Shown here in pieces: positions 43,201 to 51,427 of a stretch of 64,000 nucleotides of DNA; positions within the stretch are counted from its first letter, which is position 1; the number at the start of each line of letters is the position of its first letter. A program made the translations under genes and the position numbers. Under the pieces are notes generated by a model, which was not told the DNA's origin, made no database searches, and was given only the letters and a program-made list of their open reading frames with translations. Source of the DNA: JAKVAV01 sp047632755 (GTDB lineage: Bacteria; Bacteroidota; Bacteroidia; Flavobacteriales_D; Cryomorphaceae); assembly GCA_047632755.1 (NCBI GenBank), contig JBLIDT010000002.1, positions 62,001-126,000 of the forward strand. Reading direction: 5' to 3'.

Positions 43201-43318
43201 AACGACCAATTACTTGGACAGCCCGCCGCAAGCAACAGTATCGTTTGATGCCAATTCGACGGCGGTATACATTGGCCTACCCAGAACATTTAGTATTTCA
43301 CTAAAGGCAACACTTTAA
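40208..43318 (+). CDS. TonB-dependent receptor with carboxypeptidase-regulatory N-domain
   Basis: This 1036-residue outer-membrane transporter has a signal peptide (MKRALITATLFLISWTAMAQ). A CarboxypepD-regulatory-like domain follows (about 25-105, ISGTIKDKGTSETLIGAAVI). The plug has LLLNTTPGVYVSPTGG and VSIRGFQDRNITVMIDGIPI, and a large barrel ends SISLKATL. The start is GTG at 40208. It lies between a lamin-tail protein and a phospholipase D-fold protein, 10 bases before the latter, so those two are cotranscribed. Its ligand is unknown; nucleic acid products are one possibility. Confidence 0.88.
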   Translation: MKRALITATLFLISWTAMAQTQGTISGTIKDKGTSETLIGAAVIYADGKGVITNIDGKYELELPYGTYTLTATYVGYESIEKNVTIDSKFKQVNFSLGTTYLREVEVVADLAIAAETPVAFSNITPKQIKRELGSNDLPLLLNTTPGVYVSPTGGDDGGARVSIRGFQDRNITVMIDGIPINNMDDGNVFWANTFGIDGVLANMQVQRGMTSSRLAIPAVGGTINFITKSIENEESVYLRQDYGSFNTLRTSFGYNSGRKNNGWGYSVAGSFRKGDGYSEQQYREEYFYYGKVQKEIGSHIISASVLGSPVEYGLRRDQQKIAVFDAEYASDLFKGDNDLYNRLSQFNVAMNRDRENKPGAADDLEALQEQYGWDQSEFESIASEYDFIDTAGVITKGFRYNNHWGNLNGGILNERVRKYHKPIFSVRDFWSINENLYWSNVVYYSFGKGGGTSRVPSLGFGDYDENLQVDFQDDYSLNTEENVFGQLPIFPEIVPDQLKSGVILNKTFDNHSWLGWLSTVDWTISENLTFAGGLDFRTYSSAQYQEVHNLLGGGYYVPATDQLPFDRAFTPPSNVFREGDRYNYNNENQMRWGAFFTELKYNKDDWRAFVNLSGVVTGYKRIDYFNRRDFIPGDDRFPNAIGFSDVLFYNGSDVLVAADAPNGAASSFFTSGDTTFVNNPQNNQNGYAPGGQSFIVGARQVNYDDSESQVSEVPWKNIPGFTLKAGASRTIDEKHNVFMNVGYISRTPRFRNVVDLGMLNEFLRDVENENIASIELGYGYRTSNFSASVNAYYTDWQNRPVNGGIPVFLPDRGITVRANLNDMSAIHKGIEFTSKYVINKKLTADFFASFGDWRWNSAKTVNFFDDQGRPLSYVDDNNQPTDSLVTIKFDAKGVYVGDAPQTQVGGSLQWDFIKNAYIKGRYTFFDKHYANFDPLQLQDVDEGRQSWKIPGYGLMSVFAGYRYDFDKVSLELNFILDNILDTRYIADATNNAGSSLVTTNYLDSPPQATVSFDANSTAVYIGLPRTFSISLKATL

Positions 43319-43328
43319 ACATCACTTC

Positions 43329-45530
43329 ATGAAAATTCTAAAAACAGTCTTTACCGCTTTTCTATTTGCTTTGTCTGCACTGGCCTTTAGCCAAGATAAT
43401 ATCGCAGATATGAGAGAGAACTTCAACGTGGGGCAAACCGTCACGGTGACAGGAATTGTGACGAACGGAGCAGAATTGGGGAGCATTCGTTACATTCAAG
43501 ACGAGACGGCAGGTGTGGCTATCTATCCTGGATCTAACTGGAGTAATTTGTCTTTTGAGCCTCAACTTGGTGATGAAATTACCTTAACAGGAGAAATCAC
43601 CGAATTCGCCAATCTGCTTGAAATCGGACCCGACATCTCATCAATGGTTTTGGAGAGCAGCGGAAATCAACTGCCGCAGCCATTTGTCCTCACACCCAAT
43701 GAACTCAATGAAACCTATGAAGGAATGTTGGTGCAAATTTCTGGCGCCGTCTTTTCAGATGGCGGAAGCTCTTTTGCTAGTTCTACCTATAATTACGAAG
43801 CTTCGGAAGAAACGGGAATCATTTATGTTCCTTCCAGCTCGCCATTGCAAGGAGAACTTATCCCTCTTGGGGAAATAGAATTGATAGGTATTCTTTCTCA
43901 GTTCAGCTTTGCAGATCCATTGAGCGGCTACCAACTGCTTTCTAGAACGATGGAAGACTTTATATCTGACAGCAATATCAACTTCGGTTCGGAGATAGAA
44001 CAAAGTGATCTCTCTACCACAGGTTTTACGCTTACATGGAGCACCGATGTGGCTTCCTCTAGCGAAGTAGAGTATGGACCAACCACTGACTTTGGACAAA
44101 TCACTTCTGTACAAGAGGCATTAGCTGATCACTCCATTCAGCTAACGGGTCTCGAACCAGGTACACCTTATTTTTGCCGCGTTTTCTCTGTAAATGGCGA
44201 AGATACCGCCAGTGCTACCGGAACCTTCAGCACTGTTTCCCAATCTTCGGGAGACATAGCCGTTTACTTCAACCGTTCGGTTGATACTTCAGTCTCTACG
44301 GGTGTTGATGCCATCAGCCTCTTTAATGCCACAGATGACACCATCATCGCCCAGATAGACAGAGCTATGAACACGCTCGACATGGCGGGGTACAATAACA
44401 CGAGTGGAACGATTGTGCAGGCATTAAACAATGCCTTGGATCGTGGAGTCACCATTCGCTACATCGCAGAAGGGCAGACTTCCAATACTGCTTTGGCCAG
44501 TCTGGATGATGCTATTCCAGTTTTCGAAAGACAAAACGCCACCAGCAGCGGGATGCACAACAAGTTCATCATCGTTGACCGAAACAATGTGGATAGCGCA
44601 TTGGTGTTAACGGGTTCTACCAATTTCACCACTGGCAATCTCTTTACTGACCCGAACAATTTGATCATCATTAAAGATCAATCATTGGCAAGAGCCTACA
44701 CCATCGAATTTGAAGAGATGTGGGGCGGTTCTGGAGCACAGCCCGATCCTGAAAACTCTCGTTTCGGAGAACTTAAGTTTAGAAACACACCAGAGAAATT
44801 CATTATCGGAGGGAAAAACATTGAGCTCTACTTCTCGCCGAGCGACAATACCACCACGGCCATAGCCGAGGCGATTGAAACTACGGAATACGATCTGGAA
44901 TTTGCTTTACTCTTGATTACGAATAACATCCTTGCTGATGCTATCGTGGATGCGTCCAGTCTCTTCGTGCAGCCCAGAGGTTTGATCAATGACGTCAATG
45001 GAACAGGTTCTGATTTCCAGTACTTATTGGACGAAGGAATCAATGTTGTCTCACACGTTGGTTTCGGCCAGCTGCACCACAAATACGGAATCATCGATCA
45101 CAGCCAGCCCGATGCAGATCCGATTGTAATTACAGGTTCACACAACTGGACTTCTTCAGCAGAATCGGTCAATGACGAGAACACCTTGATCATTCACGAT
45201 GCAACCATTGCAAACTTGTTTCACCAAGAATTTACGGCGCGTTACAACGAGGTAACTCTGAGCACAGATGAAGTGGCTCAAACGGAAATCAAACTCTTCC
45301 CTAACCCTGCTACCGATCAGGTAACATTGGAGTTTGACGGTGGTGGAAACGCGGCAATCGTATCGATTTTTACCCTAGAAGGTAAAGTCGTTAACCAAGT
45401 GAACGTAAATGCCTACAATGGGTCGAACAGACTTGTTCTCGACGTTTCGAATCTCCCTGCAGGACTTTACCTTTTGCAGTACAATGAAGGGAATAGAAGT
45501 GGTGTTCAGCGATTGGCTATTTCGAAGTAA
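43329..45530 (+). CDS. Secreted phospholipase D-fold protein with OB-like domain and T9SS type A signal
   Basis: This 733-residue protein has a signal peptide (MKILKTVFTAFLFALSALAF). An OB-fold-like domain (about 25-205, VTVTGIVTNGAELGSIRYIQ) resembles those of secreted nucleases, and a fibronectin type III domain lies at about 215-300. Two phospholipase D halves carry HKD motifs, MHNKFIIVDRNN with TGSTNFTTGN and LHHKYGIIDHSQ with TGSHNWTSSAE. The tail LFPNPATDQVTLEF to RLAISK is a T9SS type A domain. The PLD fold serves phospholipases and nucleases alike; the OB domain favours a nuclease. Confidence 0.85.
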   Translation: MKILKTVFTAFLFALSALAFSQDNIADMRENFNVGQTVTVTGIVTNGAELGSIRYIQDETAGVAIYPGSNWSNLSFEPQLGDEITLTGEITEFANLLEIGPDISSMVLESSGNQLPQPFVLTPNELNETYEGMLVQISGAVFSDGGSSFASSTYNYEASEETGIIYVPSSSPLQGELIPLGEIELIGILSQFSFADPLSGYQLLSRTMEDFISDSNINFGSEIEQSDLSTTGFTLTWSTDVASSSEVEYGPTTDFGQITSVQEALADHSIQLTGLEPGTPYFCRVFSVNGEDTASATGTFSTVSQSSGDIAVYFNRSVDTSVSTGVDAISLFNATDDTIIAQIDRAMNTLDMAGYNNTSGTIVQALNNALDRGVTIRYIAEGQTSNTALASLDDAIPVFERQNATSSGMHNKFIIVDRNNVDSALVLTGSTNFTTGNLFTDPNNLIIIKDQSLARAYTIEFEEMWGGSGAQPDPENSRFGELKFRNTPEKFIIGGKNIELYFSPSDNTTTAIAEAIETTEYDLEFALLLITNNILADAIVDASSLFVQPRGLINDVNGTGSDFQYLLDEGINVVSHVGFGQLHHKYGIIDHSQPDADPIVITGSHNWTSSAESVNDENTLIIHDATIANLFHQEFTARYNEVTLSTDEVAQTEIKLFPNPATDQVTLEFDGGGNAAIVSIFTLEGKVVNQVNVNAYNGSNRLVLDVSNLPAGLYLLQYNEGNRSGVQRLAISK

Positions 45531-45627
45531 GCCATTTGTAAAAATTCGTTTAATCGCAAAGGGCGTAAAGAAGACTTAGCCCATATCAAGGTTAAGAACG
45601 ACAGTGTTTTCTAGAAAAATTTTAGGG

Positions 45628-45740
45628 CAAAAAGAAAGGGCCCAACTTGCGTTGAGCCCCTTCTACCTTAATCACCAATTAAACCTTGTTAATGAAATCC
45701 TGTCTCTTTTACGGGGGTAGTACTTATTTGGTTACAAAAT
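45628..45740. repeat. 113-base direct repeat, copy 1
   Basis: It matches 45885-45997 with about three substitutions in 113 bases. The right end carries a remnant of the hydrolase 3' end: minus-strand codons for Asn-Phe-Val-Thr-Lys and a TAA stop, cut off from any gene. It appears to be a relic of a segmental duplication. Confidence 0.85.
45636..45662 (-). terminator. Minus-strand terminator in repeat copy 1
   Basis: GGGCCCAAC and GTTGAGCCC form a nine-base stem with one mismatch around TTGC. On the minus strand it is followed by TTTCTTTTT. It has no gene directly in front of it. Confidence 0.55.
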
Positions 45741-45884
45741 TTTTTAATTTGAGAGCATACGGAGGAATTTTCTTGGTACGCAAAACCCGAGATTGAGACA
45801 AAATCAACAACCTCAGGCGTGCGTCGCTTAAAATTTTCGCGCCATTGAAGATGGATATCAAATCATTCAGCAGAAATTTTAAAA

Positions 45885-45997
45885 CAAAAAGAAAGGGCCC
45901 AACTTGCGTTGAGCCCCTTCTACCTTAATCACCAATTAAACCTTGTTAATGAAATCCTGCCTCTATTACGGGGGTAGTATTTATTTGGTTACAAAAT
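45885..45997. repeat. 113-base direct repeat, copy 2
   Basis: This copy runs from the terminator downstream of the alpha/beta hydrolase into the last codons of that gene. It is the probable source copy because it is joined to the intact gene. Confidence 0.85.
45893..45919 (-). terminator. Terminator of the pdxJ-hydrolase unit (repeat copy 2)
   Basis: It has the same imperfect GC-rich hairpin as copy 1, 62 bases beyond the hydrolase stop, followed on the minus strand by TTTCTTTTTG. Confidence 0.65.
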
Positions 45998-46739
45998 CTT
46001 TTACGATAGTATAAAATCCTTGTGGGTCTTCTGCGTGAAGCCAGTGTCCAGCCTGCAATTCAGCAAATATGGCTTTAGGAAAAATTGTTCTGATTTGTTC
46101 AAAATCTGAGTCGGGAATGTAATTGGATTTCAGTCCACGAATAAAAAGCGCGTTCACTTCGGCTTGTTCCGACGGAAGTGCCTCTAGAACCCGATCCATT
46201 TCAGATTCCATAACCCGAAAGTTTACCCGAAGACTGTATCCTCCTTCTTTCTTGCGGTAGAGGTTTTTCAATAAAAACTGTCTCACTCCAAATTCTGGGA
46301 TAACGGCCTCGATTCGCTCTTCGGCTTCTGATCGGGAGCTCAGCGTATCTGCATCGATGGCATGAAAAGCGCGCAACACGTCGTGGTGATGTGGCGAATA
46401 GGACTTCACTCCCATATCGGCCACTGCAATTTTCTTCACCTTGCTAGGGAAGAGCTGAGCAAAACGCATGACGGCTTTACCACCCATGCTGTGACCTATA
46501 AAAGTGGCTTGATCGATGCCTTGCTCCTCCATAAATTGGTTGAGGTCTTGCGCCAAGAGATCGTAATTGAATTCATCGCTATGCGGCGATTTACCGTGGT
46601 TTCTCTGATCAACCAGGTAAACGGAAAAGTCCTCGGCAAACTGTTTCCCCAAGGTTTGCCAATTGTCAGAAGAACCAAAAAGACCGTGTAGAATTATTAA
46701 GGGCTCACCCGAACCCATTTGTCGAAAGGCTAATTTCAT
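45981..46739 (-). CDS. Alpha/beta-fold hydrolase (YbfF-like esterase)
   Basis: This 252-residue cytoplasmic hydrolase has LHGLFGSSDNWQTLG (oxyanion region), DQRNHGKSPHSDEFNYD, the nucleophile elbow GHSMGGKAVMRFA and the catalytic His in AGHWLHAEDPQGF. These match the YbfF group of acyl esterases. Its start overlaps the pdxJ stop by 4 bases. Its last codons lie within the duplicated 113-base repeat. The natural substrate is unknown. Confidence 0.88.
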   Translation of the reverse strand: MKLAFRQMGSGEPLIILHGLFGSSDNWQTLGKQFAEDFSVYLVDQRNHGKSPHSDEFNYDLLAQDLNQFMEEQGIDQATFIGHSMGGKAVMRFAQLFPSKVKKIAVADMGVKSYSPHHHDVLRAFHAIDADTLSSRSEAEERIEAVIPEFGVRQFLLKNLYRKKEGGYSLRVNFRVMESEMDRVLEALPSEQAEVNALFIRGLKSNYIPDSDFEQIRTIFPKAIFAELQAGHWLHAEDPQGFYTIVKDFVTK

Positions 46740-47449
46740 CTCAATTCTTTTAGATAGAGTCTAATGGAGTTCTCCAACCCCATGTATAAAGCGTTGCAAA
46801 CAAGCGCGTGTCCAATAGAAACTTCGGAGAGCGAGGGAATATTGAGGTAGAAATACCGCAGATTTTCCAAATCGAGGTCATGGCCTGCGTTGATTTCAAG
46901 CCCCACCTCTTGGGCCGCGAGAGCTGCATCTTGATATGGCCTAATGGCCTCCTCGCGATTCTGTTTGTAAGCCCGAGCATAAGCCTCTGTGTATAGCTCT
47001 ATTCTATCTGCTCCCACGTCTTTGGCGGCGGCGGCCATCTCAGCATCAGGGCCCACGAAAATGCTTACTCGACAACCGCTTTCTTTCAATTTACCAATCA
47101 CATCTTGAAGCAATTGCTTCTCCTTTTTGGTGTCCCATCCGGCATTGGATGTAAGCACATCAGGAGGATCGGGCACAAGCGTAGCTTGCTCGGGACGATT
47201 GTCGGCGACCAACTTGATATACCTCTCGTCGGGATAGCCTTCGATGTTGTATTCTGTAGTGATAATCTGTTTTAGATTGTATACATCTTGTGTGGTAATA
47301 TGGCGCTCATCGGGACGAGGATGAATCGTGATTCCTTCAGCACCAAAATGCTGGCAGTCTGTGGCTACTTTTACCAAATCGGGATTATTGCCGCCCCGCG
47401 CATTTCTTAGGGTGGCAAACTTGTTGATATTGACGCTTAGTTTTGTCAT
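46736..47449 (-). CDS. pdxJ: Pyridoxine 5'-phosphate synthase
   Basis: PdxJ condenses deoxyxylulose 5-phosphate with 3-amino-2-oxopropyl phosphate to give pyridoxine 5'-phosphate, the ring-closing step of vitamin B6 synthesis. The protein has LSVNINKFATLRNARGG at the start, ITIHPRPDERHI, the active-site block VSIFVGPDAEM and VGLEINAGHDLDLENL. The ATG at 47449 gives 237 residues starting MTKLSVN; an ATG three codons upstream (47458) is also possible. It is followed by the hydrolase in a coupled pair. Confidence 0.95.
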   Translation of the reverse strand: MTKLSVNINKFATLRNARGGNNPDLVKVATDCQHFGAEGITIHPRPDERHITTQDVYNLKQIITTEYNIEGYPDERYIKLVADNRPEQATLVPDPPDVLTSNAGWDTKKEKQLLQDVIGKLKESGCRVSIFVGPDAEMAAAAKDVGADRIELYTEAYARAYKQNREEAIRPYQDAALAAQEVGLEINAGHDLDLENLRYFYLNIPSLSEVSIGHALVCNALYMGLENSIRLYLKELR

Positions 47450-47478
47450 CTTTCGCATATATTGCAAAATTCGGTGCA

Positions 47479-47486
47479 CAAAGGTA
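47479..47486 (-). promoter_or_regulatory. -7 box for pdxJ
   Basis: On the minus strand it reads TACCTTTG, a full match to TAnnTTTG, 20 bases before the ATG at 47458 and 29 before the one at 47449. Confidence 0.55.
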
Positions 47487-47516
47487 AGCGTTTAAAGAAC
47501 CGTAAAGTTTTAACTC

Positions 47517-48179
47517 ATGAGAGCAGCAGATTTGATCAGTGATGAGATTCCTACTCTAGAAGGCAGTGACAATGCTCTTTTCGCCATGCAGCTCCTGGAT
47601 GAGTTCAAGATGAAGCAGCTACCCGTAGTCGATGGAAATGAATTTTTAGGATTGATTTCTGACAGTTCGGTTATGGAAATTGTAGACCCTGAAGCTGAGC
47701 TAAGAGGTTGCAGCAGAAATCTTCAAATGATCTATGTGCAGAAAGATCAGCACGTCTACGATATGATTCGTGTTGCTGCCGAGTTTCAACTGAGTGCTAT
47801 TCCTATTCTCGACAACGAGAATAAATACATGGGCGTGGTAAGCATCTACAGTATGATTCGAGAGTTATCTCATATGGCATCGGTCAAGCAGCCTGGTGGG
47901 ATTGTCGTTTTAGAATTGAACCAGACTGATTATTCATTGGTAGAGATTTCCCAAATTGTGGAGGGAAATGACGCAAAGATTTTGAGTGCCAATGTCACTT
48001 CTGTTCCTGATTCACAAAAGATAGAGCTTACCCTTAAACTGAATCTGACGAATATCGACGCGATTATCCAAACATTCAATCGCTATGATTACATCATTTC
48101 GGCTTCCTTCCATAAGTCTGACTTTGACGAAATGATCAAAGACCGCTACGATGAATTAATGCGCTACATAAACTTTTAG
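47517..48179 (+). CDS. CBS-domain protein
   Basis: This 220-residue cytoplasmic protein has two CBS motifs in its first 130 residues (MRAADLISDEIPTLEG; then QMIYVQKDQHVYDMIRVAAE). The C-terminal 80 residues look ACT-like (GIVVLELNQTDYSLVEISQI). CBS pairs bind adenosine nucleotides and often gate enzymes or transporters. In Bacteroidota this gene regularly precedes nadK and the BAM genes. It ends 4 bases before the Omp85-like gene, so they are cotranscribed. Confidence 0.85.
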   Translation: MRAADLISDEIPTLEGSDNALFAMQLLDEFKMKQLPVVDGNEFLGLISDSSVMEIVDPEAELRGCSRNLQMIYVQKDQHVYDMIRVAAEFQLSAIPILDNENKYMGVVSIYSMIRELSHMASVKQPGGIVVLELNQTDYSLVEISQIVEGNDAKILSANVTSVPDSQKIELTLKLNLTNIDAIIQTFNRYDYIISASFHKSDFDEMIKDRYDELMRYINF

Positions 48180-48183
48180 TCAT

Positions 48184-49602
48184 TTGTGCATTAAGGTTCG
48201 CTTTCTTGCCTTTATTCTGGGTTTCTTTTCTCTTTTTGCCGCACACGGCCAATTGATAGAATCCATTCAACTTGATACCACGGGTCAAAAAATAATCACC
48301 GATTTCATTATTGAGGGAAACAAGCTCACTAAGGAGCGGATCATTCTTCGCGAAGTCACCCTCGCCTTGGGAGATACCTTGTATTGGTCTAACCTTCAGG
48401 CGGGAATGGAGCAATCGAAAAACAACGTGATGAATTTACGGCTGTTCAATTTTGTAGAAATTGAACCCATCCAGATTGACAACAAACGCGTGATCGTGCT
48501 AATTACGGTTCAGGAGCGCTGGTACATCTACCCCGTCCCGATCTTTGAGATCGCTCAAACAAATTTCAACACGTGGTGGGAAACCAAGGAATTGCGGTGG
48601 CTCAATTACGGTATGGCGGTATCCCATTCCAATTTCAGGGGATTGAATCAAGACCTTTCGCTTACCCTGCGTTTTGGTTACACCAAAAAATACAGCGCGA
48701 GCTGGTCTATTCCCAACTTGAATAAAAAGCAAACGCTCGGGCTGCACTTTAGCGCAGGCTATTTTGAAAACAACGAAATAGTTTACAACACCGAAAACAA
48801 CAAACGGATTTTTTACAACAATCCCGATGACAAGGCCAGGCAGTATTTCCAGTACAAAGCAGGATTGAGCTATCGAGAAGACATTTACCTGCGCCACTAC
48901 TTTGAGGTAAGTTACTTTGATGCGCGCGTAAATGACACCATTCCTTTGCTCCAGCCCGACTACTTCACGGGAGGAGGCGCCGACTCAAAATTTCTCAGAG
49001 CCTCCTATTCCATCCGTTACGATACGAGGGACTACCGTCGCTATCCTTTGAAAGGACTTCTGCTTTACGGCACCTTGACTCAAGATGGACTGGGGATAGC
49101 TAATCGAGAGGGACTAGGGCTTTTCACCACATTTGCGGGATACCGCCATCACCATAAAATCGCCGATAGGTGGTATGTTGCTCACAACATAGAAGGAAAG
49201 GTCAATTGGGATGATCCACCCTATTACCTTTTAAGAGGATTGGGCTATAGCGATTTTGTAAGAGGCTACGAGTTTTACGTTATTGATGGAACCTCCTACG
49301 GCGTTCTTCAATCCAACCTGAAGTTTGAAATTCTTGAGCCGAAATCAGTCAATATTCCTTTTGTGCCCTCAGAAAAGTTCAGCAAAACATTCGTCGCGCT
49401 CTATGCCAACTTTTTCTTTGACGCAGGTTACGTTGATGGAGATCAATTCGCCCCGAATAATTCGCTAGTGAATGAATACCTTTATAGCATAGGTGTAGGC
49501 CTTGATTTGGTAACATATTACGACAAAGTGGTAAGGGTAGAAGGCTCCATTAATGCTTTGGGAGATCAGGCTATATTCGTTCACTTCAAACAAGCATTTT
49601 AA
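48184..49602 (+). CDS. Omp85/TamA-like outer-membrane protein
   Basis: This 472-residue protein has a signal peptide (residues 1-22, ending AAHG) and one or two POTRA modules (ITDFIIEGNKLTKERIILRE, then NVMNLRLFNFVEIEPI). A C-terminal 12-to-16-strand barrel with LRGLGYSDFVRGYEF ends QAIFVHFKQAF, with the terminal Phe. The start is TTG at 48184, four bases after the CBS gene. Its stop overlaps the nadK start (TAATG). The family works in outer-membrane assembly, but the client of this small member is unknown. Confidence 0.85.
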   Translation: MCIKVRFLAFILGFFSLFAAHGQLIESIQLDTTGQKIITDFIIEGNKLTKERIILREVTLALGDTLYWSNLQAGMEQSKNNVMNLRLFNFVEIEPIQIDNKRVIVLITVQERWYIYPVPIFEIAQTNFNTWWETKELRWLNYGMAVSHSNFRGLNQDLSLTLRFGYTKKYSASWSIPNLNKKQTLGLHFSAGYFENNEIVYNTENNKRIFYNNPDDKARQYFQYKAGLSYREDIYLRHYFEVSYFDARVNDTIPLLQPDYFTGGGADSKFLRASYSIRYDTRDYRRYPLKGLLLYGTLTQDGLGIANREGLGLFTTFAGYRHHHKIADRWYVAHNIEGKVNWDDPPYYLLRGLGYSDFVRGYEFYVIDGTSYGVLQSNLKFEILEPKSVNIPFVPSEKFSKTFVALYANFFFDAGYVDGDQFAPNNSLVNEYLYSIGVGLDLVTYYDKVVRVEGSINALGDQAIFVHFKQAF

Positions 49603-50480
49603 TGAAAATCGCAATCTACGGCAAACCATACCAGAACGAACTCAATAACAAGATTGCGGGGATTCTTGACATCATAGAAAATCGCGGTTTTGAGCCGATA
49701 ATCTATGAGAAATACGAGCGATTCTTAAATCAAGAAGGTCATCTGAAATCGGGTTATAGGACGTTTAATAGAGAAAATGTTGTCATCAAAGATTATTGCT
49801 GCCTGGTAAGCATAGGAGGTGATGGCACTTTACTAGATACGGTAACGTTGGTGCGTGACTCTAACGTGCCAATTGTGGGCTTGAATGCAGGTAGATTAGG
49901 ATTTATATCGAGTCTTTCGGTAGATGAATTGGCCGAGGTATTAACCTGCTTAGAAGATGGCGACTACGAGGTGGACAAACGAAGTTTGCTACAAGTCGAA
50001 ACATCCAGAAACGTTTTTGGAAATCTGAACTTCGGGTTGAATGAAGTCACCCTTCATAAAAAGGATACCGCATCGATGATTAAAATCGAGACTTACGTCA
50101 ATGACGAATTCCTCAACACCTACTGGGCGGACGGACTAATCGTAAGTTCCCCCACCGGCTCTACTGCCTACAGTCTGAGTTGTGGTGGACCTATCATTGT
50201 TCCAGGCTCCGAGAATTTTGTGATTACCCCCATTGCGCCGCACAATCTCAACGTAAGACCTGTGGTAGTATCAAATAACGTTACACTCAAACTGAGTGCT
50301 GATGGGAGAAGCGATAATTTCCTTTTGGCCATAGATAGCCGACCCGAAACAATCTACCCAAACGAGGAAATTAAAATTTCAAAGGCCCCTTTTACTTTCA
50401 GCCTGCTGAAACCCAAGGGACATACTTTTCTGAATACTATGCGAAATAAACTCGCGTGGGGATTTGATAAGAGGAACTAA
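49602..50480 (+). CDS. nadK: NAD kinase
   Basis: This enzyme phosphorylates NAD+ to NADP+. The 292-residue protein has the catalytic GGDGTLLDTV motif and NAGRLGFISS. The diacylglycerol-kinase-like block GSTAYSLSCGGPIIVPGSEN is also present. The ATG shares a base with the upstream stop (TAATG), which implies translational coupling to the Omp85-like gene. Confidence 0.96.
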   Translation: MKIAIYGKPYQNELNNKIAGILDIIENRGFEPIIYEKYERFLNQEGHLKSGYRTFNRENVVIKDYCCLVSIGGDGTLLDTVTLVRDSNVPIVGLNAGRLGFISSLSVDELAEVLTCLEDGDYEVDKRSLLQVETSRNVFGNLNFGLNEVTLHKKDTASMIKIETYVNDEFLNTYWADGLIVSSPTGSTAYSLSCGGPIIVPGSENFVITPIAPHNLNVRPVVVSNNVTLKLSADGRSDNFLLAIDSRPETIYPNEEIKISKAPFTFSLLKPKGHTFLNTMRNKLAWGFDKRN

Positions 50481-50494
50481 TCCACTTCATTTCC

Positions 50495-50502
50495 TAATTT
50501 TG
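50495..50502 (+). promoter_or_regulatory. -7 box for the DUF6089 gene
   Basis: TAATTTTG is a full match to TAnnTTTG, 49 bases before the GTG at 50552. Confidence 0.5.
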
Positions 50503-50551
50503 CAGCGACTCCGAACACAATAAAACAAGTCTAAAGGCGATAGTAGCTTAC

Positions 50552-51376
50552 GTGAAAAATTTTTTGATCATAGCATCCATTCTCTTTTCCGTTTCGGTCA
50601 AGGCCCAGTACCACGAAATTGGATTCATGGTTGGCACCAGTTATTACATTGGTGATATCAATCCTCAGTTTCATCTACCTACTTCTCCTAGCCTAGGTGG
50701 TGGGCTGATATACCGATACAATTTCAATGACAGAATAGCCTTTAAAGGTTCGATTCTGTACAACAGGCTTTATGCCCATGATAAAGATTCAAAAGACTCG
50801 TGGCAAGAAAATCGAAACCTGCATTTCAGAAACGATATATTCGAATTTTCAACTCAAATAGAGATCAACTTTTTAAGCTACGAGATTGGCGACCGCCGCA
50901 GGCCTTCTTCCCCATACATTTTTGTAGGCCTAGCCTTATTTCGGCACAATCCTGAAGCCGAATTTGATGACCGATGGATAGACCTGCAGCCACTAGGCAC
51001 TGAGGGTCAGGGAATTGAAGGTTTCGAAGAGCGGTACTCACTCACGCAAATCGCCATTCCTTTTGGAGTTGGCTTCAAATTCAACATAACAGGAAACTTT
51101 GCTGGTTCCGTCGAATGGGGAATGCGCCGAACTTTTACCGACTACCTTGACGATGTAAGCACCGTCTATGTCGATGAAGGCATTTTGATTGAAGAGAACG
51201 GTCCTTTGTCTGCCGAGTTGGCTGATAGGAGTATCGTTCCAGCAGGCCCAGATGGCACAAATACAGACATGCAACGAGGTGAAACAAACCGAGAAGATTG
51301 GTATATTTTCACTGGACTTATCCTAACTTATAAACTGGGGCAACCACAAGTTAAGTGCCCAACAGCCTTTGACTAA
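50552..51376 (+). CDS. DUF6089-type outer-membrane beta-barrel protein
   Basis: This 274-residue protein has a signal peptide (MKNFLIIASILFSVSVKAQ). A small beta-barrel begins YHEIGFMVGTSYYIGDINPQ and includes EINFLSYEIGDRRRPSSPYIF. Proteins of this kind sit just upstream of uppS in many Bacteroidota. It starts with GTG at 50552. Function is unknown. Confidence 0.82.
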   Translation: MKNFLIIASILFSVSVKAQYHEIGFMVGTSYYIGDINPQFHLPTSPSLGGGLIYRYNFNDRIAFKGSILYNRLYAHDKDSKDSWQENRNLHFRNDIFEFSTQIEINFLSYEIGDRRRPSSPYIFVGLALFRHNPEAEFDDRWIDLQPLGTEGQGIEGFEERYSLTQIAIPFGVGFKFNITGNFAGSVEWGMRRTFTDYLDDVSTVYVDEGILIEENGPLSAELADRSIVPAGPDGTNTDMQRGETNREDWYIFTGLILTYKLGQPQVKCPTAFD

Positions 51377-51427
51377 TCCCCTTTTTAGAATGTCCGAATT
51401 TTTAAGACCTTTGCGCACATTCAAAAA

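Larger units (their letters stand above)
45531..45980. other. 450-base convergent intergenic region with a duplication
   Basis: It holds two copies of a 113-base sequence 257 bases apart (the second runs 17 bases into the hydrolase gene), each with a minus-strand terminator. The 144 bases between them (45741-45884) show no gene that I recognise. Confidence 0.7.

Noticed and set aside
45628..45997. CRISPR array or insertion sequence at the 113-base repeats
   Set aside because: Only two copies, too long for CRISPR units, with no transposase or terminal inverted repeats; one copy is joined to a gene tail.
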